From assembly GCA_947488435.1 (NCBI GenBank), contig CANKZG010000001.1, positions 1,294,308 through 1,358,307 on the forward strand: a stretch of 64,000 nt of DNA. The letters run 5' to 3'. Each line of letters begins with the position of its first letter. Position 1 is the first letter of the stretch. Below, piece by piece: positions 56,513-64,000 of the stretch. The DNA comes from an uncultured Flavobacteriaceae bacterium. GTDB taxonomy: Bacteria > Bacteroidota > Bacteroidia > Flavobacteriales > Flavobacteriaceae. Both the position numbers and the translations under genes were made by a program. Under the pieces are notes generated by a model. The model was not told where the DNA came from and ran no database searches. It saw nothing but the letters and a program-made list of their open reading frames with translations.

Positions 56513-57466
56513 ATGAAATATAAAAGCATAACGATGCTTATTGTTTTAATAATCCTTCCATCTGTTTCCTTTTCACAAAATGCGCTCGCCGATTTTTATG
56601 TTGGTGGAAAGACCTATCTACCACCTTCAACCTTAGAAGAAATGGTTGAAAATGTTAAGGATATGACGACCAGTAATGCTCCAAAAAAGGAAATTGCTTC
56701 TTGGCTGGCTAGAGTAATAGATGGCAGAGTAACCAATATGAATAGCCCAGAGCGTGTATTGGATTGGAGAAATACCTTTAGTAGCAAAGGACAAGAATTA
56801 TTTGATGAATGGCGCGATAGAAACATATATGACAACGAGACCTCCGCTAAATGGGCTTGGAACAATAGTATGGGAAACTGTGAAGAGAATTCTAATATTG
56901 TCTATTATATTCTTAAGAATGCAGGGGTTCCAAAAGACTTTCGTATGATATCTACAGGGAAACACCAATTTACGGTTTGGGGTCTAGCTCCTGGGGCAGA
57001 TATTAGCAATCCTGATACCTGGGGACCTAATGCTATTGTTGTGGATCCTTGGCTGGGATATACTGTAGATTCTGATGGCGTAAAATCAGGCAGATGGTTT
57101 CAGAATGATGACCCAACGGTAGACTTAAACGATCAGACTTTTAATTTTGATCCTGATTCAGAAAAATGGGAAACCTCAACAGAAAATCGTTCTCTTACCA
57201 CATCTGATGATGATCCTTGTTTTGTGGCCACGGCTTCATATGGAACGCCATTGGCTATTGAAATTCAGATTTTAAGAGATTATAGAGACAACTATCTAAG
57301 GAAATATGAAATCGGAAAATTGTTTATAGCCTGGTATGAAATCAATGGTCCTAAATTGGCAGCATTACTCAATAAGTATCCAGAATTTAAACCTTGGGTT
57401 AGACAATTCGTATTACAACCTATTGTAACCTTCCTTAAAAAGCATATTGATGAAAGTGATTATTAA
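56513..57466 (+). CDS. exported transglutaminase-like protein with C-terminal CFI-box
   Basis: A 317-residue protein starting at ATG 56513, where the signal peptide KSITMLIVLIILPSVSFSQ begins. A papain-like/transglutaminase fold is suggested by a Cys-His-Asp set: Cys123 in GNCEENSNIVYYIL, His151 in GKHQFTVWG and Asp178 in VVDPWLG. The C-terminus from residue 236, CFVATASYGTPLAIEIQILRDYRDNYLRKYEIG, is the CFI-box (CFIATAAYG-type) module, found at the ends of many exported bacterial proteins. The pairing suggests a periplasmic or surface thiol enzyme. It overlaps the next gene by 17 bp. Confidence 0.75.
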   Translation: MKYKSITMLIVLIILPSVSFSQNALADFYVGGKTYLPPSTLEEMVENVKDMTTSNAPKKEIASWLARVIDGRVTNMNSPERVLDWRNTFSSKGQELFDEWRDRNIYDNETSAKWAWNNSMGNCEENSNIVYYILKNAGVPKDFRMISTGKHQFTVWGLAPGADISNPDTWGPNAIVVDPWLGYTVDSDGVKSGRWFQNDDPTVDLNDQTFNFDPDSEKWETSTENRSLTTSDDDPCFVATASYGTPLAIEIQILRDYRDNYLRKYEIGKLFIAWYEINGPKLAALLNKYPEFKPWVRQFVLQPIVTFLKKHIDESDY

Positions 57467-57893
57467 ACTTATTCTTTTTCTGACCATTATACTAGGGTTT
57501 GCGATTGCCTTTTGGGGAATTAAAAACGGATTATATATTCAGGAGCATATTGAAGAATGGAATGGCGGTATCAATTTTGAAGCTACACTTACGGATTTAT
57601 ATGTTTTTCTTGTTGGGGGTGGGTTTATTGGATTTGCATCTTTTCTTGCTCTTTTGGGCTTAGGATTCGCACCTAGAAGTAGAAAATCAGCATTTTGGCT
57701 GCTTGTCTTGCCAGGTTTTTTTGGCTTACTTATTGCAATTGCCGGTATTTATTTTATGACAGTGAGTTATGGAACGCATTGGTTAGAAATGGGAAAATAT
57801 TTTATAGTTGCCCTTATTACGCCGCCAATACTTTATTTGCTAACAGGGATCTACTTCCGAAAGACGAATAAAAGAAAAAGTAAAACTTCTTAA
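57450..57893 (+). CDS. small four-helix membrane protein, unknown
   Basis: A 147-residue protein with about four membrane helices: VIIKLILFLTIILGFAIAFWGI, LYVFLVGGGFIGFASFLALLGLGF, AFWLLVLPGFFGLLIAIAGIYF and YFIVALITPPILYLLTGIYF, and a basic tail. I do not recognise a family. It starts inside the end of the transglutaminase-like gene (17-bp overlap), so the two are translationally coupled and probably act together. Confidence 0.65.
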   Translation: MKVIIKLILFLTIILGFAIAFWGIKNGLYIQEHIEEWNGGINFEATLTDLYVFLVGGGFIGFASFLALLGLGFAPRSRKSAFWLLVLPGFFGLLIAIAGIYFMTVSYGTHWLEMGKYFIVALITPPILYLLTGIYFRKTNKRKSKTS

Positions 57894-57926
57894 AATTTCC
57901 AATTCAAAAAATCTTTTAAGGGATAA

Positions 57927-58124
57927 ATACTTGACCGTCCTGATCAACTAAAACAAGATATTGCCAATGAATTTATCTTCTTTATGGAACAAGTTAGGGA
58001 ATGAATAAATGTAGCAAGCTTTAATCTTTTTGACCCCAAGGCCATAATTGAAGTACTCGTTCCGGATTTACAATCGAAAGTTATTGACGATGTAAAAAAT
58101 AAAAGTCCTTCACACTTTATGTGA
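57927..58124 (+). pseudogene. decayed gene fragment with in-frame stop
   Basis: In one frame the sequence reads ILDRPDQLKQDIANEFIFFM, then TGA at 58002-58004, then INVASFNLFDPKAIIEVLVP and DLQSKVIDDVKN before another stop at 58122-58124. Another stop (TAA 57924-57926) lies just before the first stretch. The amino-acid pattern is protein-like across both pieces, so this is probably the remnant of a lost gene. Its family is not clear to me. The fragment runs into the terminator at 58101. Confidence 0.4.
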
Positions 58125-58134
58125 AGGACTTTTT
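58101..58134. terminator. strong hairpin terminator
   Basis: AAAAGTCCTTCACA (58101-58114) pairs with TGTGAAGGACTTTT (58120-58133) over a CTTTA loop, with A and T tails on either side. It can act for the plus-strand genes ending at 57893 and for the minus-strand gene ending at 58186. Confidence 0.85.
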
Positions 58135-58185
58135 ATCTCTCAAAATATTTTTTTAATACCCTTTGTAAACTAAAAGATAATCTAT

Positions 58186-59283
58186 TTATAAGCGCGTGGC
58201 CGTTGCTGTGCAATTATCGCTTGGATCTTGGAAAAAGGTGTAATTAATAATGATAACATCGAAATTTCCAGCTTCAAAGTCTATTCGTCCTGTAAAGAAA
58301 CGCCCATTTAAAGTAGGGTCACCACTTGGCATTCCAATAAAACCTCCAAAAGGAGCATTTGGATTTATGAGTAACCGCACAGAGGTATCTCCAGAATTAT
58401 GAAGATTCGTTACTAGGAATTCCCTTCCTTGAAAATCAGGATTTCCCGTTGGGGTTATCGTAATTTCATAAGTCATATTCTCAGAGTTCGTACACTCTTC
58501 AACAACATTATAGGTGCCGCCTAACGCATCTTCATCGCATACATCGCCGATGCCATTACCATCGCTATCAGCCTGATCGGGATTGGCCAAGAACGGACAA
58601 TTGTCATTATCATTTAAGATACCATCGCCATCAATATCATCATCACAAGAATTTCCAATACCATCACCATCATTATCCAATTGATCTGGATTACTGATTA
58701 GCCTGCAATTATCAGTTTCATTAGGGATACCATCGCCATCAATATCGTCATCACATACATCGCCAATACCATCTCCATCAATATCTGATTGATCCGCATT
58801 AGCGAGCAACGGACAATTATCAATTTCGTCTATGATCCCGTCATTATCGTTATCTACATCGCAGGCATCACCAAACAGATCTCCGTCTGAGTTAGATTGA
58901 TCCGGATTTACCACCATGGGGCAATTGTCGTCTTCGTTAAGAATACCATCATTATCAATATCAGGGTCGCACGCATCGCCTATGCCATCCCCATCCGTAT
59001 CCATTTGATCAAGGTTGGCATCTAAGGGGCAGTTGTCCTCGGTATCTCTAATACCGTCTCTATCTGTATCTGGCACACAACTAAAACTCTCTATACCAGT
59101 GGCTGATGCTACTTGTAAAAAACCCGGATCACAGAAACATCTAGGATTACCACCGGGATTTTCACCTGAACTTGCATTATTAGGACAATCTATATCAGGA
59201 GTAAGTTCTTCACATCCGGAGGTTAGTACAAAAAGAACAGCTATAAAAATTATTGGGATATAGGTTTTAGTTGTTTTAAACAT
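58186..59283 (-). CDS. thrombospondin type 3 repeat lipoprotein
   Basis: A 365-residue lipoprotein when started at ATG 59283 (TSGC lipobox; an ATG at 59307 is also possible). After a Cys-rich N-terminus (CPNNASSGENPGGNPRCFC) come about five thrombospondin type 3 repeats of 36 residues, each with DGDGIGD.CD and D.DNDGI..e.DNCP loops that bind calcium. A beta-sandwich of about 100 residues ends the protein. It is expected on the cell surface, anchored by lipid. The ligand is unknown. Confidence 0.85.
   Translation of the reverse strand: MFKTTKTYIPIIFIAVLFVLTSGCEELTPDIDCPNNASSGENPGGNPRCFCDPGFLQVASATGIESFSCVPDTDRDGIRDTEDNCPLDANLDQMDTDGDGIGDACDPDIDNDGILNEDDNCPMVVNPDQSNSDGDLFGDACDVDNDNDGIIDEIDNCPLLANADQSDIDGDGIGDVCDDDIDGDGIPNETDNCRLISNPDQLDNDGDGIGNSCDDDIDGDGILNDNDNCPFLANPDQADSDGNGIGDVCDEDALGGTYNVVEECTNSENMTYEITITPTGNPDFQGREFLVTNLHNSGDTSVRLLINPNAPFGGFIGMPSGDPTLNGRFFTGRIDFEAGNFDVIIINYTFFQDPSDNCTATATRL
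58525..59075 (-). repeat. tandem thrombospondin type 3 repeats (about 108 bp units)
   Basis: The minus strand repeats a 36-codon unit about five times (DNCP...DQ.D.DGDGIGD.CD). At DNA level this shows as recurring CCATCGCCATCAATATC-like segments. Confidence 0.8.
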
Positions 59284-59401
59284 TACAAGAGTGGTTTTAA
59301 AGGTCATTTTTAAAATTTAATATCCCAAAGATTGAAAAATGACCACAGTCACACCATACCGTGTTTATGGTATTTTGTTGCCAAAATGGGAGTAAAATTT
59401 G

Positions 59402-60052
59402 TTAAATCAATCGATTTTTGATGGCCTTGGCAGTAAGGGTACTTCTATTGTGTACCTGAAGTTTCCGGTAAATGTTTTTGGTATGGGTATCTGCCGTATG
59501 ACGACTGATACATAATTGTTTTCCAATTTGATCTATAGTTAACCCCTCTACGAGTAGTTGTAAGATAGTTGTTTCTCTTTGGGTAAGTTGTTCTTCTTTA
59601 TTTGACTTTTGTTTGGATGGAATTAGCATACGCATCATCTTTTTTGCTATAGCTGGTGAAATTGGAGCCCCTCCTTTCAGTACATCCCAAATCCCTTTAA
59701 TAAGTTCTTCGCCAGGGGTCCGTTTTAGGAGATATCCATCAGCTCCTGCTTTAATCGCGTCAAAAATACGAGTGTCATCATCAAATATAGTGAGCATAAT
59801 AATAGCAACTTCCGGATACTGTTGTTTCAATAATGGAATGGCTTCAATACCTGACATTCCTGGTAAGCCAATATCCTGTAATATTACATCGGGTTTAGTA
59901 TCTTGTTGGAACGAAGCAAGACTGGCTTCAACAGAACTAAAGGCTACTGTTACAGTTAAGTTATTTTCTTGCTGTATTAGGTCTTGTAAAGAAGCCTTAA
60001 ACAAGAGATCATCTTCAATAATCCATACAAAAAATATCTTATCCGTATTCAT
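59402..60052 (-). CDS. NarL/FixJ-type response regulator
   Basis: A 216-residue protein. The receiver domain has acidic pair EDD near the start, the phosphorylated Asp in VILQDIGLPGMSG, Thr in IIMLTIFDD and Lys in YLLKRTPG. The C-terminal LuxR-type helix-turn-helix reads LTQRETTILQLLVEGLTIDQIGKQLCISRHTADTHTKNIYRKLQV. Phosphorylation should favour DNA binding. It lies 43 bp behind the histidine kinase gene, its partner. An inverted repeat (ATACC/GGTAT, about 59351-59372) lies downstream. Confidence 0.94.
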   Translation of the reverse strand: MNTDKIFFVWIIEDDLLFKASLQDLIQQENNLTVTVAFSSVEASLASFQQDTKPDVILQDIGLPGMSGIEAIPLLKQQYPEVAIIMLTIFDDDTRIFDAIKAGADGYLLKRTPGEELIKGIWDVLKGGAPISPAIAKKMMRMLIPSKQKSNKEEQLTQRETTILQLLVEGLTIDQIGKQLCISRHTADTHTKNIYRKLQVHNRSTLTAKAIKNRLI

Positions 60053-60095
60053 AGTGGTAAGAAACTACAATTAATTAAACTAAACTATACCGCAA

Positions 60096-63029
60096 TCACG
60101 GTAATTTTAAAGAAAGACGAATCAAAGTGCCTTCTCCCGAGTTCGTACGAATGCTGTATTTCGCATCTAAGTTTGCCGCTCTTTTTTTCATGCTCGATAA
60201 ACCATGCCCTTCATCTAACCGTTTAGGATTAAAACCTTTGCCATTATCTTCGATACTGAAAATAAAATCTCCTTTTTCAACATCAAAATTAAGTTTTACT
60301 CTATCAGCACTGGCGTGTTTAGATACATTATGAATACTTTCTTTAATAAATAGAAAAAGGTTCCTTTTTTGATCTGAACTTAGGCTTCGTTGCAACTGTG
60401 CTTCCCCTAATTTTTGTCTTATTTGCATCTTAGCATGTGGCAATAATTCCTGAGCCACAGCTCGACTTTTAGCAATTAAATCCTCCAACGTTTCTTTATG
60501 TGGATCGATTAACCAAACAATAGCATCTAATAACGAAGCAAGCGTACGTGCATTTTTTGTGATTCTTGACACGAGTTCTGGTGTTGTTTCCCCTCGCTTT
60601 AGCTGCTTTTCCAAAACATCCCCGGTAAGCGCTATACCGCTTAATCCACTGCCAATTTCATCATGTAAATCCCCTGCTATTCGTAATTTAATGCGTTCTA
60701 CTTCCAAAAGTTTTCGTACACGATAGCGATACGCCAGCCATAATAGGAGTAAAATAATCAATCCAACTAAGACTCTAAACCAGATAGTTTTCCAATACGG
60801 CGGTGTAATAACCACAGTTATTGTTTGAGGTTCAGGATTCCAAACCCCATCGTTATTTGCTCCGGAAACAATAAAATTGTAGGTGCCTGGAGGGAGTTGT
60901 ACGTAACGCGCGGTTCTATTTTTTTTATCATAAATCCAATCGGGATCATAATCTGTTAATCGATATTTGTATTGATTCTCCAAAGGGTTGGTGTAGTTCA
61001 ATGCTACGAATGAAAACTCTAGGGTATTATGGTACCATGGGAGTTTAAGGGAGGTATCTTTTTTAAAGCTGGGTGTAAAGGTTGAATCTGGAGTAATTAC
61101 ATTTACCTCAGTTAAGTAAACGGGAGGGATTTTAGTGTTTTGGGTGATTTGTTTAGGATTAAAAGCTGTAATATTTTGCACGCCTCCAAACCAAAGCTGT
61201 TCTTGTACTTTTACAACAGCTCTTCGATTAAACTCCAGATTTTCTATGCCATCTTGAACGCCGTAATTAGCAACTTTATCAGATTTGGGATCGTAACTAA
61301 TCAATCCGGATTCCGTGCCCATCCAAAGTTGTCCGTCAGAATCTGCCATAATACTGAAAATTATGCGTTTGGAAAGCGAAGTTTCCGTTGCAATTTTTCT
61401 GAAGGTCCAATCGGAAAGATTTAAACTATATAGGCCTTGATTCGTACCCATCCATAATTGATTTGCCGTGGCATATAAATCCCATACCGAAGCTGCATTC
61501 ATTTGGGATGCGTCCGGAACCAATTCACTTAATTCGGTTAGTTTATTTTTAGTTATGTCATACACAAATACTCCCTCTCCTTCAGACCCTATAAAAAGTT
61601 TGTCTTTAAAAACGTGAATATCTTGAACAGAAGATACTATGGCCTGCTTTTCTAGGGCTATTGTTTTTAAAATTTGCCCATCTTTTTCACGCAACAAATG
61701 AATTCCTTTGGTGGAAGTGACCCATATCTTTTCATCCTGATAGGGTTGTATGGCAAAAGAGGTACTTGGGATATTTTCTCCCGAAGGTAAATCTATCTTT
61801 TTCCATACGCCTGAAACAGGTTGATAAAGTATCAATGATTCGTTGGTGGCCATCCATACCGGATAGTCTGAGGAAGGCACTTCTTGAATATCCCAAATGT
61901 AATTCACTTCTTTTTTAGGGTTGAAAGCCAACTTTTTGAAGGTGTTTTTGATGCTATCATAGCGATATAAACCCTCACCCAAACGGTTGACGAGGACCTT
62001 ATTTTTATAAGTACCCATCCCCATAATAACATCACCTACATTGAGCGCTATTTTATGATTTATAAATTGCTTTTGATTTTTATCAAAGTAAAAGACCCCG
62101 TTTAAGGTTCCCACCCAAATACCACCGTCGCGATCCCGATAAATACTTTTTATAGATTGCGATAAAGTGGAAGCATTATCTCCAAAATCCACGAGAATAG
62201 TTTCATTTTTTTCGCGATCATGGATATAAAGACCCTTATCGGTTCCTATCCATAAGGTAGTAGGATCTACTTCCCTAAAAGTTTGTAGTGCGGGCGTATT
62301 GGGAAGATCAGGAAGTTTAATCGTTTTTGTGGCATCCTCTTTCTTACTAAATGTATTTGTGACCCATAATTTCTTAGAATATTCCCCAAAATAAACATGC
62401 TCTTTTAAATGCTTTGGAGATTTGTCTAAGGATGCAAATGCTTGTTTTTTGAAATCATATTTAATGAAGTTTCCATTGCCAGTTGTTATCCAAACATCAC
62501 CATAAGGTGCTACTGCCATTGAAGAAACATTGCTAATGGAAGCATCAAATTGAAAAAGATGATTGTGAATGTCAAACCAACCCACAGAATTTAGAAAATT
62601 AAACCACAATCTCCCATTGTCATCCAGATGCATATAATGCAGATCTAACCGATTTATCTGTGCATTGGGCAAGCTTTCAAAATGCGAAAAGGTTTTGGTT
62701 TCCGGATGAAATAGATTTAACCCGTTAAACGTACCTATCCAAAGGTTCCCATCATCATCTTCCTCGATAGATCGAACAATATTACTAGAAATGGAAGTAC
62801 TATCACTTTCTTCATGATAAAAAACCTCAAATTCATACCCATTATACTTACTTAGTCCATGATCTGTAGCCATCCAGATATACCCTTCTTGATCTTGATG
62901 AATATCATAAACTATGTTATTGGAAAGTCCTGATTGTGTAGTTATCGTCTGAAAAAGGGGTGCGTCTTGCGCAAAGGAAAAAGAAAAACCAAAAAGGATG
63001 AGCAGCAATCGTATTATGAGGGGGATCAA
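60096..63029 (-). CDS. two-component propeller sensor histidine kinase
   Basis: A 977-residue sensor. The signal peptide (LIIRLLLILFGFSFSFAQ) leads into two seven-bladed Reg_prop propellers (LSNNIVYDIHQDQEGYIWMATDHGLSKYNGYEFEVF is blade 1 of the type) and a Y_Y_Y domain (PPGTYNFIVSGANNDGVWN). After a membrane helix (IWFRVLVGLIILLLLWLAY) comes a HisKA_3 domain, with phospho-accepting His in AGDLHDEIGSGLSGIAL, and an HATPase (FNPKRLDEGHGLSSMKKRA). The start is TTG 63029-63027; an in-frame ATT upstream would give a more typical basic leader. A -7 element CAAACCTA on the plus strand (63092-63099) lies above it. It phosphorylates the 59402 regulator. Confidence 0.92.
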   Translation of the reverse strand: MIPLIIRLLLILFGFSFSFAQDAPLFQTITTQSGLSNNIVYDIHQDQEGYIWMATDHGLSKYNGYEFEVFYHEESDSTSISSNIVRSIEEDDDGNLWIGTFNGLNLFHPETKTFSHFESLPNAQINRLDLHYMHLDDNGRLWFNFLNSVGWFDIHNHLFQFDASISNVSSMAVAPYGDVWITTGNGNFIKYDFKKQAFASLDKSPKHLKEHVYFGEYSKKLWVTNTFSKKEDATKTIKLPDLPNTPALQTFREVDPTTLWIGTDKGLYIHDREKNETILVDFGDNASTLSQSIKSIYRDRDGGIWVGTLNGVFYFDKNQKQFINHKIALNVGDVIMGMGTYKNKVLVNRLGEGLYRYDSIKNTFKKLAFNPKKEVNYIWDIQEVPSSDYPVWMATNESLILYQPVSGVWKKIDLPSGENIPSTSFAIQPYQDEKIWVTSTKGIHLLREKDGQILKTIALEKQAIVSSVQDIHVFKDKLFIGSEGEGVFVYDITKNKLTELSELVPDASQMNAASVWDLYATANQLWMGTNQGLYSLNLSDWTFRKIATETSLSKRIIFSIMADSDGQLWMGTESGLISYDPKSDKVANYGVQDGIENLEFNRRAVVKVQEQLWFGGVQNITAFNPKQITQNTKIPPVYLTEVNVITPDSTFTPSFKKDTSLKLPWYHNTLEFSFVALNYTNPLENQYKYRLTDYDPDWIYDKKNRTARYVQLPPGTYNFIVSGANNDGVWNPEPQTITVVITPPYWKTIWFRVLVGLIILLLLWLAYRYRVRKLLEVERIKLRIAGDLHDEIGSGLSGIALTGDVLEKQLKRGETTPELVSRITKNARTLASLLDAIVWLIDPHKETLEDLIAKSRAVAQELLPHAKMQIRQKLGEAQLQRSLSSDQKRNLFLFIKESIHNVSKHASADRVKLNFDVEKGDFIFSIEDNGKGFNPKRLDEGHGLSSMKKRAANLDAKYSIRTNSGEGTLIRLSLKLP

Positions 63030-63393
63030 CTTGATGATTTTTTGTTTAATAGCTGTTTGACGGTGTTAGAAATCTAAAAACATTTTTTTAGCAAACCTAA
63101 CAATTAACGGTTTGCAACTAAAATAACAAAATTTAGCAGATAAGCCTATTCAAGGGATCCGATTACAAATTTATTGACCTGAAAGTTCCTTAGCTTTGCG
63201 ATATGCCTTATGAAGGTTTAGGATTCCAATTTTCACACTTAAAAATTATCACCTATTTATATAAGATTAGAAGTTGTACACCTGTGGAGAAATGAATAAT
63301 TTTAGAGTGATTTAGCAGCTAATTGTTTTTAAATCGGGTAATAGTTTTAAACTGCCCTAATGGCGAAAGAAATGATTTTAGAATTAAAATGAA
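63030..63393. other. divergent intergenic region between sensor kinase and SDR genes
   Basis: No gene above 60 codons. A minus-strand -7 element TAGGTTTG (63099-63092) would serve the sensor kinase. On the plus strand TAGCTTTG (63191-63198) fits TAnnTTTG but is far (196 bp) from the SDR start; a 30-codon open frame (63203-63295) and a 10-codon one (63360-63392) lie in between and are probably chance. Confidence 0.4.
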
Positions 63394-64000
63394 ATGGGTA
63401 AACTGAAGGATAGGGTAGTAATTGTTACCGGAGCAACAAGTGGAATGGGCAAGGCAATTGCGCATCTTTTTGCAGTAGAAGGTGCTAGTTTGATAATTAC
63501 TGGAAGAAATAAAGAACGCGGTAATCAAGTATTAAAAGAGTTGCAAGGCGTTCATTCCAAGGTGATTTTAGTAATTGGAGACGTAGGGTTACCTGAATTT
63601 AATAGAACTTTGGTGGAGACTGCACTCGATCGGTTTGGTAAATTGGACACGATTGTGGTTAATGCAGGAGTTTTAGGATTAGGAGACGTAACCTCCCTTC
63701 CGCTAGAGGTATGGCAAGAAACGCTAAATACCAACCTTAATGCCCTTTTTTATCTTGCCAAATATGCAATTCCTCATATGTTAAAAAATAGTTTTGGTGT
63801 CGTGCTGGCAAACGCCTCAATTGCAGCTTTTAAAGCCTTTCCCGGTCATCCTGCTTATTGCACATCAAAGGCAGGGCAAGTCGCATTAGTACGGCAGTTG
63901 GCCTCAGAATATGGACCTACAATTAGAGCAAATGCCATATGCCCTGGCCCCGTTGACACTCCACTAATATGGGATTCTGCAAAGGCCTTTAAAAATCCAG
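63394..64000 (+). CDS. SDR family oxidoreductase, 3' end outside the window
   Basis: The first 202 residues of a classical short-chain dehydrogenase. Cofactor motif TGATSGMGKAIA (TGxxxGxG), structural VNAGVLG (NAG), catalytic Ser in NASIAAFKAF and YxxxK in AYCTSKAG are all present, and PGPVDTPL follows. The enzyme should use NAD(P) to oxidise or reduce an alcohol or ketone. ATG 63394 is chosen; ATG 63389 is out of frame. The substrate cannot be told. Confidence 0.93.
   Translation, partial: MGKLKDRVVIVTGATSGMGKAIAHLFAVEGASLIITGRNKERGNQVLKELQGVHSKVILVIGDVGLPEFNRTLVETALDRFGKLDTIVVNAGVLGLGDVTSLPLEVWQETLNTNLNALFYLAKYAIPHMLKNSFGVVLANASIAAFKAFPGHPAYCTSKAGQVALVRQLASEYGPTIRANAICPGPVDTPLIWDSAKAFKNP

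Noticed and set aside
58525-59075. CRISPR-like spaced repeats
   Set aside because: The repeats are 108 bp, in frame and encode thrombospondin type 3 units; there are no constant short repeats with unique spacers.
59351-59374. ATACC/GGTAT repeat between the TSP3 and response regulator genes as an operator
   Set aside because: Arms of 5-6 bp in AT-rich sequence and no clear promoter nearby; noted only in the regulator entry.
63203-63295. 30-codon open frame in the gap before the SDR gene
   Set aside because: A promoter-like element lies upstream but the peptide has no recognisable feature, and short frames of this length are expected by chance.

Overview
The window looks like the chromosome of a marine-type member of the Flavobacteriaceae (Bacteroidota). 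The evidence is low GC, several promoters of the Bacteroidota type (TTTG, about 19-21 bp, TAnnTTTG), a C-terminal type IX secretion sorting domain, SusC/D-era style lipoproteins, a DnaQ-DnaE fused replicative polymerase, a bS16 with a long Ala/Glu tail, and DUF6787 and ASPIC/UnbV proteins. The species cannot be named from this sequence alone.

Layout. 1-9.3 kb: small housekeeping and stress genes on the minus strand (DUF1697 fragment, DUF1801, GNAT, M16 lipoprotein protease, NTF2-like, DUF2971, metallopeptidase-like lipoprotein) around a plus-strand katG. 9.4-15 kb: a GH3 beta-glucosidase convergent with a Tat-type Gfo/Idh/MocA oxidoreductase, then an unusual glutaredoxin-glutaredoxin-thioredoxin reductase fusion. 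15-21 kb: a haem cluster on the minus strand with three cytochrome P460 family proteins (two are tandem duplicates), a small cytochrome c, a DUF6787 membrane protein, two AraC regulators and a divergent DoxX gene. A short motif is shared between the DoxX, AraC and Grx-TrxR upstream regions. 21-31.8 kb: thiolase, a divergent DNA-damage type operon dinB-dnaE with a twin palindromic operator over its promoter, an acyl-CoA dehydrogenase, trmN6-like methyltransferase and an FG-GAP/UnbV secreted protein. 31.9-40.9 kb: rpsP-rimM, a GPH sugar transporter with a periplasmic insertion, replicative dnaE with fused exonuclease, trxA and a DUF58 protein.

40,928-56,160 is an integrated element. It sits in the 3' end of tRNA-Asp (GTC), is bounded by an exact 22-bp repeat of the tRNA end, and carries its own tyrosine recombinase, a structured non-coding region, a BfmA/BtgA-like mobilization protein, a Fic protein behind an iterated operator-like array, and a type I restriction-modification operon. 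That operon (hsdM-hsdS-PIN-secreted barrel-like protein-GmrSD-like DUF262/DUF1524-hsdR-membrane protein) is the most unusual part of the window: a putative PIN ribonuclease, an uncharacterised exported protein and a type IV-like modification-dependent nuclease are embedded between the specificity and restriction subunits.

56.2-64 kb returns to the chromosome: the native tRNA terminator, a transglutaminase-like protein with a CFI-box tail behind a perfect 28-bp palindrome, a small membrane protein, a gene remnant, a thrombospondin type 3 repeat lipoprotein, a NarL-type response regulator with a giant periplasmic-propeller (Reg_prop/Y_Y_Y) histidine kinase, and the start of an SDR oxidoreductase. 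All functional assignments come from reading motifs; no database search was run.
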